Shown piece after piece: positions 1-5,394 of a stretch of 5,394 nt of DNA (positions are counted from its first letter, which is position 1; each line of letters opens with the position of its first letter). The stretch spans positions 1 to 5,394 of the forward strand of contig JAPLGY010000648.1 of NCBI GenBank assembly GCA_026389955.1. The letters run 5' to 3'. This DNA is from Caldilinea sp. (lineage in GTDB: Bacteria > Chloroflexota > Anaerolineae > Caldilineales > Caldilineaceae). The translations under genes and the position numbers were made by a program. The notes below the pieces were generated by a model, which saw only the letters and a list, made by a program, of their open reading frames with translations, was not told the origin of the DNA and made no database searches.

Positions 1-60
1 TTGCGTGCGAGCAGTGCATTTGGGGGGAAGGGGAACTGACTGCGGCTGGAGGTCTGAATT
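1..60. other. Left-edge non-coding stretch downstream of aroKB
   Basis: Sixty bases after the aroKB stop. I see no convincing hairpin with a T-run and no start codon with a ribosome binding site, so whether the operon continues to the left cannot be decided from this window. Confidence 0.5.
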
Positions 61-1671
61 TCAGTGGTCGGCGACGACCGTGGCAATGGCTCGGTGGATG
101 AGTTCTTCGCCCGGGTCGTCGACGATGGTGACCTTGCCCAGCTGTTGGGGGACGACAAAGCGCAGTTTTTTCCCGACCCGTTTTTTGTCCTGTGCCATGG
201 CGGCATGGATGGCTGCGACCGAATAGCCGTTGACCTGGACGGGCAGCCCCAGCCGTTCCAGCAGCGCACGGATTCGGGCTGCCAGCGTTGCCTCGCAACG
301 ACCCAGCTCGACTGACAGGTTTGCGGCTGCCACCATTCCTACGGCGACGGCCTCGCCATGTCGCATTTGATAGTGGCTGACCTGCTCGAGTGCATGGCCA
401 AAGGTATGGCCCAGGTTAAGGGTGGCCCGCTCGGCCTGTTCGAAGGGGTCTCGCTCCACGATCTGCACTTTGACCCGCACGGCGTCTGCGACCAGCTGGA
501 GCAAGCTGACAGGCCCTTCCTGCTCCAGCTGGACAAACAGCTGCGGTGCTGCAAGAATCCCATGTTTGACCACCTCGGCCAGCCCAGCCCGAAATTCGTC
601 TCCTGGCAGCGTTGCCAAGACTGCCATGTCCATCAGGACGGCGGTCGGCTGTTTGAAGGCGCCGACCAGGTTTTTGCCTTGGGCCAGATCGACGCCGGTT
701 TTGCCGCCGACCGAAGCGTCGACCATGGCGAGCAGTGAAGTCGGTATCTGGACGAACGAAATCCCGCGCAGGTAGGTGGCGGCTGCAAAGCCGGCCAGGT
801 CGCCGATCACCCCGCCGCCGACCGCAAAAACAGTGCTCTGACGGTCCAAGCCAGCTGCCACGAACTGGTCGTACAGCTGAGCCACGGTGGCCAGCGTTTT
901 GTGTTGTTCTCCCTCGGGCACCAGGCAGATCGTGGGTTTGTAGCCGGCTGCAGCCAGGCTGCTGGCCAGCGTGTCGGCATGGCTGCGGACCATGGTGTTG
1001 GTCACCAAAGCAGCTGGCCCCGGCCGCACCCCACGGCGGGCCAGCAGTGTCCCTGCGTTTTCCAACAGCCCGCTGCCCAAGAGCAGGTCGTAGCTGCCGG
1101 CCGGGCCTACAACCCCGATTCGGGTCAGGCCTGGCAGCTCCTGGTCGGCGCGTACCGCCGACAACACCTGTTCGGCGACTTCCTCTGCGCTGAGCGCAGT
1201 CGTATCTACCTGGTAGGCGATCGCTCCGTAGGCCAGGCGCCGCTGGGCCAGCAGGCTGCGCACCCGCTGTCGGCGTTCTGCCTCTTCCCCTGCGACCAGC
1301 GGGCGGTCGGCGGTCGCGGCCAGCCGGCTGACCAGCACCTCTTCGGCTGCGTGCAGACAGACAACGGTGCTGCTGGCTTCGAAGGCCTGTCGGCTTTCTG
1401 CGTTCACCAAGGCACCGCCTCCTGTGCTGACCACCAGCCCACGCTCGCCTGCCAGTTCCTGGCAGAGCCGGGCTTCTGCCAGACGGAAGGCTTCTTCTCC
1501 CTCCTCGGCAAAAACTGACGGGATGCTCTTGCCGAAGCGCTCCACCAGCACGGCGTCCATGTCTACGAACCGGCGTCCCAGCCGTTCGCTCAGGATACGG
1601 CCGACCGTGCTTTTGCCTACCCCCATGAATCCTGTCAAGACAATATTGCGGTCGGTCAGATGGGTGTCCAT
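61..1671 (-). CDS. aroKB: Bifunctional shikimate kinase / 3-dehydroquinate synthase (AroK-AroB fusion)
   Basis: A 536-residue cytoplasmic enzyme covering two non-consecutive shikimate-pathway steps. The N-terminal kinase (about 1-172) phosphorylates shikimate with ATP. It shows the Walker A loop GFMGVGKST (14-22), the DMD acidic pair (D37, D39), FR at 62-63, the GGG substrate loop (84-86), the RPL lid (123-125) and RRLAY (144-148). The C-terminal NAD- and metal-dependent synthase (about 183-536) converts DAHP to 3-dehydroquinate. It shows EGEQHKT (253-259), GGGVIGDLAGF (285-295), PTSLLAMVDASVGGKTG (310-326), NLVGAFKQP (334-342), AEVVKHG (365-371), GHTFGH (421-426) and HGEAVAVG (438-445). E366, H422 and H438 fit the expected metal ligands. 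Each half has normal family length with almost no linker. The frame stays open far upstream, but this ATG begins right where kinase homology begins, has a GGAG 11 bases upstream and lies 2 bases after the preceding stop. It is the last gene of the visible operon. Confidence 0.96.
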   Translation of the reverse strand: MDTHLTDRNIVLTGFMGVGKSTVGRILSERLGRRFVDMDAVLVERFGKSIPSVFAEEGEEAFRLAEARLCQELAGERGLVVSTGGGALVNAESRQAFEASSTVVCLHAAEEVLVSRLAATADRPLVAGEEAERRQRVRSLLAQRRLAYGAIAYQVDTTALSAEEVAEQVLSAVRADQELPGLTRIGVVGPAGSYDLLLGSGLLENAGTLLARRGVRPGPAALVTNTMVRSHADTLASSLAAAGYKPTICLVPEGEQHKTLATVAQLYDQFVAAGLDRQSTVFAVGGGVIGDLAGFAAATYLRGISFVQIPTSLLAMVDASVGGKTGVDLAQGKNLVGAFKQPTAVLMDMAVLATLPGDEFRAGLAEVVKHGILAAPQLFVQLEQEGPVSLLQLVADAVRVKVQIVERDPFEQAERATLNLGHTFGHALEQVSHYQMRHGEAVAVGMVAAANLSVELGRCEATLAARIRALLERLGLPVQVNGYSVAAIHAAMAQDKKRVGKKLRFVVPQQLGKVTIVDDPGEELIHRAIATVVADH

Positions 1672-1673
1672 GT

Positions 1674-2255
1674 CTAGGCTTTCTCCAGGATGCGGGCAAG
1701 CAGCGCTTCCAACGACGCTGCAACGGGCTGTGCGGTGTCGACTTGCAGGTGGTGCCGGGCAGCGATTGGGTACTGCCAGCGGCCAGCATAGCTGTGCAGC
1801 ATAGCTTCCATGTCGGCCCAGCCACGCACTTTGTGCGCAGATTCGTCGGGCTGGCGTGCCTCCAGCCGGCGTCGCCATTCTTGTTCTGCGAGCAGGGTTT
1901 CGACAACCCACAAATTGGCAGAAAATTTTGTTGCCAGCTCGCCGGCACGCACGTAGTCGGCAGGGTCTGACAGCGGGGAAACGGCCACAACACTCTGCCC
2001 CAACGCCAGCTGGGTCGCCACCACCTGCCACATCACAGCGTAGGAGAGCCGATTGGCATCGGGCAGCGTGTACAGAGCGTCTTTGATGTCGTCCTTGTCG
2101 ATCAGGGGGAGGTGCAGTCGAACCGCCAGCGCGTGGGCGAGGACGCTTTTTCCGGTTGCCGGGTGGCCTTTGAGCGCGATCAGGCTGAGCGGCAGCCGGA
2201 TTGAAGCCTGAGCGGCGCGGGTGTGCGGAGAGTCCGCAGCGGGTGGGGTGTCCAT
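1674..2255 (-). CDS. Small P-loop kinase / AAA family ATPase, substrate unknown
   Basis: A 193-residue soluble protein that looks like a P-loop kinase of the AAA_33 / zeta-toxin / chloramphenicol-phosphotransferase type. Walker A is GHPATGKS (30-37) on a predicted beta strand (LSLIALKG). LIDKDDIKDAL (51-61) follows, where D53, D55 and D56 are candidates for the catalytic or Mg-binding acid. VVAVSPLSD (89-97) sits where the Walker B strand is expected. WRRRLEAR (127-134) resembles an arginine-bearing lid. No signal peptide or membrane segment is seen. It lies between aroC (8-base gap) and aroKB (2-base gap), so it is almost certainly co-transcribed. The ATG at 2255 lacks a Shine-Dalgarno sequence, so translation may depend on ribosomes finishing aroC. 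Residues 1-20 look like a non-conserved extension, and a later non-ATG start cannot be ruled out. I cannot name the substrate; it is not a second shikimate kinase, because the GGG loop and RPL lid are absent. Confidence 0.85.
   Translation of the reverse strand: MDTPPAADSPHTRAAQASIRLPLSLIALKGHPATGKSVLAHALAVRLHLPLIDKDDIKDALYTLPDANRLSYAVMWQVVATQLALGQSVVAVSPLSDPADYVRAGELATKFSANLWVVETLLAEQEWRRRLEARQPDESAHKVRGWADMEAMLHSYAGRWQYPIAARHHLQVDTAQPVAASLEALLARILEKA
1683..1686 (-). promoter_or_regulatory. Ribosome binding site of aroKB
   Basis: GGAG lies inside the last codons of the upstream kinase gene, with 11 bases between it and the ATG at 1671. It helps fix the aroKB start, because the same frame is open for another 209 codons upstream without homology. 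The spacing is slightly long, and the kinase stop codon lies between the site and the ATG, so translational coupling is also likely. Confidence 0.6.
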
Positions 2256-2263
2256 CGGCTGGG

Positions 2264-3523
2264 TCAGGTTGGCCGGTCTGGCTGGCCAAAAAGCGCAAAA
2301 TGTGCAGGGTTGACCTGGCTGGCTGCGTGCATCAGCACAGCGTTCAGCAGCTCGATGGCCAGCCGCGATTCCAGGGTCACGCCGGCACGCACACCGACAC
2401 AGGGGTCGTGGCGTCCCTTGGCCAGCTGAAAGTCGATCTCGGCCAGGTCTTTGCGCACGCTCAGCTGTGGCTTGACGATCGTGGCGGTGGGTTTGAACCC
2501 GATCCGCAGTTCAATCGGCATCCCGGTGGTGATCCCGCCCAGCAGCCCACCGTGGTGGTTGCTTTGGTAGCCGTCGGCTCGAATCGGGTCGTTGTTCTCG
2601 CTGCCGCGGCGTTCGACCGCTGCAAAGCCTGCTCCGATCTCGACTCCCTGCACTGCGTGGAGTCCGCCCAGCGCACCCATCAGCCGCATTTTGAGGCTCT
2701 GGTAGAGCGGGTCGCCGGCCAGCGCAGGGGGATTGACCGCCACAACCTCGACCGCAGCGCCGATCGAATCACCGTCGATCCGCGTCCGTTTGATGAGCTC
2801 TCCAGCTGCACGCGCGAATTCGGCGTCCAGCGTATGGATCTCTGCCGCTGCCATGGCGGTTTCCAGATTTGCCAGCGTGGCAGCCTCGACCTTGCCACCG
2901 GCAAGGGGGGCCAGCCGGTCCGCCAGCCTTTCCTGGGCGCGCAACTCGCCGACCTGGCAGATCGACGAAAGAATCACCGTGCCGAACATCTGCGCCAGAT
3001 ACAGGCGGGCGACCGAGCCGCCGATCACGTCGCTGATTGTCGAGCGGTAGCTGGAGCGTCCGCCCCCGCGCGGGTCGACAAAGCCCTGGCTTTTTTGATA
3101 TTTCACCAGATCGGTGTGGCCGGGGCGCACGGCGCCGGTCGGGCCCACAAACTGGGCGTAGTCGGCCGATTTTTTGGCGGTCGAAAGCACCAGTGCGGCG
3201 ATCGGCTCCCCGGTTGTGTAGCCTTCTGCATAGCCTGCAGAGACCGAACTCTCCTGCCCGGCCTGCACCGTGATTGAGGCACCGGCTGTGAGCGCTGCGT
3301 GGTCGTCCTGATAGAGCCCGGACAGCAGCACGACGGTGTCGTCTTCGTGCCGGGGTGTGCCGTGCCGGTTGCTTCCCGGACGCCGCCTATCCAAATAGTG
3401 TTGGAGGTCGCCGGCGCGCAGGTACAGACCCGGCGGGCAACCCAGCACGAGGGTGGTCACAGCGGGTCCATGCGATTCCCCTGCCCCGGCAACCGCAAAC
3501 AAAGGTCCTCCAAGTATTTCCAT
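2264..3523 (-). CDS. aroC: Chorismate synthase, variant with an internal insertion
   Basis: A 419-residue cytoplasmic enzyme catalysing the last shared step, EPSP to chorismate, with reduced FMN. Recognised by GESHG (15-19, catalytic H18), LDRRRPG (44-50), RPGHTD (133-138, second catalytic H136), GGGRSS (153-158), GDSIGAAVEV (251-260), GVEIGAGF (293-300), SNHHGGLLGGITTG (321-334), FKPT (343-346) and RHDPC (371-375). Family members are usually about 350-390 residues. The excess comes largely from about 28 extra residues near 73-101, between the LSG strand and the TTGEPI segment. The usual GRSSARET signature reads GRSSYRST (155-162), so A and E are replaced while the arginine stays. All other catalytic motifs are present, so I expect activity. 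An in-frame TAA nine bases upstream makes the ATG at 3523 the earliest possible start. No Shine-Dalgarno precedes it. First gene of the aroC-kinase-aroKB operon, downstream of a terminator. Confidence 0.95.
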   Translation of the reverse strand: MEILGGPLFAVAGAGESHGPAVTTLVLGCPPGLYLRAGDLQHYLDRRRPGSNRHGTPRHEDDTVVLLSGLYQDDHAALTAGASITVQAGQESSVSAGYAEGYTTGEPIAALVLSTAKKSADYAQFVGPTGAVRPGHTDLVKYQKSQGFVDPRGGGRSSYRSTISDVIGGSVARLYLAQMFGTVILSSICQVGELRAQERLADRLAPLAGGKVEAATLANLETAMAAAEIHTLDAEFARAAGELIKRTRIDGDSIGAAVEVVAVNPPALAGDPLYQSLKMRLMGALGGLHAVQGVEIGAGFAAVERRGSENNDPIRADGYQSNHHGGLLGGITTGMPIELRIGFKPTATIVKPQLSVRKDLAEIDFQLAKGRHDPCVGVRAGVTLESRLAIELLNAVLMHAASQVNPAHFALFGQPDRPT

Positions 3524-3531
3524 AGTCTTTT

Positions 3532-3537
3532 ATCATA
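3532..3537 (-). promoter_or_regulatory. Possible -10 box of the aroC operon
   Basis: On the minus strand this reads TATGAT, five of six matches to TATAAT. It ends eight bases before the aroC ATG, so transcription would begin at or within a few bases of the start codon. No good -35 box stands at 16-18 bases upstream; that area overlaps the T-run of the terminator. The position in the only gap upstream of the operon supports a promoter here, but the hexamer alone is weak evidence. Confidence 0.4.
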
Positions 3538-3557
3538 CTGCCCGTCTGTCCGGGCTG

Positions 3558-3604
3558 AAAAATCGACAGAGAGGCGGCGCGCGGTTGTGCGCCGCCTCTC
3601 TGTC
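3558..3604 (-). terminator. Rho-independent terminator of the secreted-protein gene
   Basis: A perfect 16-base inverted repeat (3565-3580 with 3589-3604, arm GACAGAGAGGCGGCGC) encloses an eight-base loop. On the minus strand it is followed after two bases (GA) by five T residues (3562-3558). The G/C-rich stem base near the loop and the T-run fit an intrinsic terminator for transcripts arriving from the secreted-protein gene. No T-run follows on the plus strand, so it acts in one direction. It separates that gene from the aro operon. Confidence 0.85.
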
Positions 3605-3635
3605 CTCTCCAGTGCAGTCCTCTCCAGTGCTGTCC
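3601..3635. repeat. Tandem 15-base direct repeat, about 2.3 copies
   Basis: Two units, 3601-3615 and 3616-3630, share 14 identical bases (GTCCTCTCCAGTGC) and differ only in the first base. A third, partial unit matches for five bases (TGTCC, 3631-3635). The repeat overlaps the outer end of the terminator arm and leads into the hairpin next to the stop codon. It may have arisen by replication slippage; no function is evident. Confidence 0.85.
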
Positions 3636-3658
3636 CAGGCACAGAGTGCCTGGGGCAG
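3630..3658 (-). repeat. Inverted repeat directly after the secreted-protein stop codon
   Basis: Arms 3630-3642 and 3646-3658 pair over 13 positions around a three-base loop. Nine innermost pairs are perfect (CCCAGGCAC with GTGCCTGGG). On the minus strand there is one C-A mismatch; on the plus strand that position is a U-G wobble. It begins one base after the TGA. No T-run follows, so it is more likely a 3' end-protecting stem or an auxiliary part of the terminator than a terminator by itself. Confidence 0.7.
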
Positions 3659-3659
3659 A

Positions 3660-5394
3660 TCAATCCAACGTCCCCCGTTGGATCAAGGGCAGGTAGGCCC
3701 GGGTTTGGATCAGGTTGTCCAGGTCCAGCACGACTGTTGCGCCTTTGCCGCTGGACGGCTCAAACGGCTGTTTTTCGTTGAGGTTGTTGGTCGCCAGCAC
3801 ATAAAATTCGTAGATGCCGTTGGCAGTTCCCTGGGCGGCGTAGTCAAAATTGGCCGACTGGAGGGGTGGGTTGCCGGTGAGCACCTGCCAGACGCGCCAG
3901 TCCTGCACCTGGCCGGCAAAATTGGTGTAGCGGTAACGGATCTCGTACTGGGTGATGGCGGTCCCTGGCGCTGTCACCGCCCCCCACCGAACTGGGATCA
4001 CAGAGGTCACCGGTGCCGTCGCTTGGATCAGTCCTGGGTTGAAGGGCTCCACGCCAGCCACCGGGTAGGTGAAGATGGTGGTGGTGGCCTGGGCGTAGGG
4101 GGTCCAGTTCTGTATGTTGCCTGCCTTGTCCACTGCCTGCACCCGGAATTCGTATTTGTCTCCCTGTTGGCCGCCGGTCACCTGGTAGGAAGTTGAGCGG
4201 GTCTCTTCCAGCAGGGTCTGCCAGGTGCTGTCGTTTTTGTTGAACTGGACGTTGTAGTAGTCGATGCCGGAGAGATTGTCGGTGCCGCTCCAGTTCACGG
4301 TGAAGCTGGGGTAGGGCGTATAGGCGGGCAGCTGGCCGGCAGAAGCGACCGGGGCCTCTGCGTCGACGCGTGTCGAGACCGTGGAGCTCCACGCGCCCAG
4401 ATTGCCGGCGCGGTCCGCCGCCTGGACCTGGAATTCCACCAGCGCGTTGTTGGAGGCAAAGCCCCGGAAATGGTTGCCGGTCGACGAACTCTGGTTTTTC
4501 CAGTTCACCCAGCTGCCGCCGTTGATCCGGTAGCGCACGTTGTACCAGGCGACCCCGCTGGCGCTGCAGCCGGGTTGGCCGGGGTCGAAGGCCGACCACG
4601 AGGCGCGAAACTCGCTGAGCACAAAGCTGGGCAGCACGCCCATCGTCGCCACCGGCGCAGCGGTGTCGCAGTTGGCGGAATAGTCGACCACCAGATAGGG
4701 GGCTTGGGCTTGGATCGCGCGCGAGCTGAGCCACCGCCAACGTCCCCTCTCCGGCGTCTCATCCCCGGTCAGAAGCACCCCGTAGTTGGGGCGACCGCTG
4801 TCCCAGGCCACGACCGACCCGGTCGCTGCACCGCTGATCCAACCGACCGATGAGGAGAGGGTGCCGATCGGCAGCGAGTCGCCCCCCAGGTAGCTGGCGT
4901 TGTTCCAGGTGACCGAGCTCTCGCTCCAGTCCTGCTGCATAAACTGTGCCCGGAAGTCCATGCCCTGTCCTTCGCCTGGGGGATTGATGTAGCTTTGGTA
5001 GGCGTAGAAGGTTGCGTTGCGGATTTGGACATTAGCAGGCAGCGGGCTCAGGTCGAACTGGACCAGGATGCGCATTGCGTTGTAATTGTTGGGCTGATCC
5101 CAGCCCAGGTTCATATTGGCCAGGCCGCTGAAGTTTTGCGTGGGGCGCCCGGAGGCGATGAAGGTGGACTTGGTCGCCCGCAGCTGCACCGTCGCATGCA
5201 CCGTGTCCCCTTCTACTCGATAGCCCAGGACGGCGTACTGCGTGCGGTCTGCCCAGGGTTCGTTCGCAGCGGCAGCCACCGCCGGGGTCCCGGCAGGGGG
5301 ATCGACCGGCTGCAGCCGTGGGCTTGCTGCCAACACGTCGATCAGGCTGGGCGGCAGATCGGCCGCAGGCGCGTCGGACTGCGCATGCACACTG
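3660..5394 (-). CDS. Secreted DNRLRE / fibronectin-III-like repeat protein (5' end outside window)
   Basis: At least 577 residues; the reading frame runs off the right edge. Numbering is from the GTG codon at 5390. The first visible residues, SVHA followed by QSDAPA, look like the end of a signal peptide with an A-x-A-like cleavage site, so the GTG is probably not the start. A proline/alanine-rich stretch (8-45) is followed by a DNRLRE-type beta domain (about 70-237; ILVQFDLSPLP at 108-118, WSESSVTWNN at 155-164, APYLVVDY at 230-237). Three fibronectin-III-like domains follow (about 242-343, 344-440, 441-558). The first two share the ending DRAGNLGAW (326-334) and DKAGNIQNW (421-429). Only two cysteines occur (241, 275), which could form a disulfide. 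The protein ends in YLPLIQRGTLD. No catalytic domain is visible. DNRLRE modules are linked to carbohydrate binding, so a cell-surface adhesion or polysaccharide role is plausible but inferred. Confidence 0.88.
   Translation of the reverse strand, partial: SVHAQSDAPAADLPPSLIDVLAASPRLQPVDPPAGTPAVAAAANEPWADRTQYAVLGYRVEGDTVHATVQLRATKSTFIASGRPTQNFSGLANMNLGWDQPNNYNAMRILVQFDLSPLPANVQIRNATFYAYQSYINPPGEGQGMDFRAQFMQQDWSESSVTWNNASYLGGDSLPIGTLSSSVGWISGAATGSVVAWDSGRPNYGVLLTGDETPERGRWRWLSSRAIQAQAPYLVVDYSANCDTAAPVATMGVLPSFVLSEFRASWSAFDPGQPGCSASGVAWYNVRYRINGGSWVNWKNQSSSTGNHFRGFASNNALVEFQVQAADRAGNLGAWSSTVSTRVDAEAPVASAGQLPAYTPYPSFTVNWSGTDNLSGIDYYNVQFNKNDSTWQTLLEETRSTSYQVTGGQQGDKYEFRVQAVDKAGNIQNWTPYAQATTTIFTYPVAGVEPFNPGLIQATAPVTSVIPVRWGAVTAPGTAITQYEIRYRYTNFAGQVQDWRVWQVLTGNPPLQSANFDYAAQGTANGIYEFYVLATNNLNEKQPFEPSSGKGATVVLDLDNLIQTRAYLPLIQRGTLD

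Noticed and set aside
416..1993. Long minus-strand frame of 525 codons overlapping aroKB
   Set aside because: It is a frame-shifted shadow of aroKB and the kinase, rich in R, G and P and without any motif.
1674..2255. The small kinase as a duplicated AroK, since both proteins begin MDT and carry a P-loop followed by an acidic motif
   Set aside because: The similarity is limited to general P-loop kinase features. The shikimate-binding GGG loop and the RPL lid are missing, so recent duplication is not supported.
1674..2255. Zeta-toxin of a toxin-antitoxin pair
   Set aside because: The fold type is compatible, but no small antitoxin gene is adjacent and the neighbours are core biosynthesis genes.
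1672..2298. In-frame extension of the aroKB frame by 209 codons upstream of the ATG at 1671
   Set aside because: It overlaps the whole kinase gene in another frame, has a low-complexity R/P/A-rich composition typical of GC-rich shadow frames, and shikimate kinase homology begins only at 1671.
2201..3277. Long plus-strand open frame of 358 codons
   Set aside because: It is antisense to aroC, whose motifs are unmistakable. Its translation has no recognisable domain, and long antisense frames are expected in GC-rich genes.
3457..3663. Small minus-strand ORF of 68 codons whose ATG overlaps the secreted-protein stop as ATGA
   Set aside because: The overlap looks like coupling, but the frame runs through the terminator stem and the aroC start, and its T-A-L-E-R repeat only reflects the 15-base DNA repeat.
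3844..4740. Minus-strand frame of 298 codons inside the secreted-protein gene
   Set aside because: It is a shadow frame; the overlapping main frame has clear DNRLRE and fibronectin-like structure.

Overview
The window reads as chromosomal DNA from a GC-rich bacterium, and all genes I can support lie on the minus strand. A Chloroflexota host (Anaerolineae or Caldilineae type) is my best guess. It rests on a fused shikimate kinase/3-dehydroquinate synthase and on a large secreted beta-domain protein ending in YLPLIQRGTLD, a tail I recall from many exported proteins of that phylum. This assignment is inference; I see no rRNA or other direct marker.

Reading in the direction of transcription (right to left): (1) 5394-3660 holds most of a secreted DNRLRE plus fibronectin-III-like protein, whose signal peptide runs off the right edge. 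(2) 3659-3524 is a 136-base intergenic region with an imperfect hairpin right after the stop codon, a tandem 15-base repeat, a strong intrinsic terminator and a likely -10 box for the next gene. (3) 3523-61 is a compact operon: aroC (chorismate synthase), a small P-loop kinase of unknown substrate, and an aroK-aroB fusion. The gaps between these genes are 8 and 2 bases. (4) 60-1 is the non-coding left edge, with nothing recognisable.

The operon supplies three steps of the shikimate pathway: DAHP to 3-dehydroquinate (AroB half), shikimate to shikimate-3-phosphate (AroK half) and EPSP to chorismate (AroC). The remaining steps (DAHP synthase, dehydroquinase, shikimate dehydrogenase, EPSP synthase) are not in this window. 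The secreted protein is separated from the operon by the terminator and is probably unrelated in function.

No mobile element, CRISPR array, RNA gene or defence system is visible. The points most worth a second look are the unassigned kinase inside the aro operon, the insertion and altered signature in AroC, the start codon of aroC lying about one -10-to-+1 distance from a -10 box (possible leaderless mRNA), and the C-terminal tail of the secreted protein.
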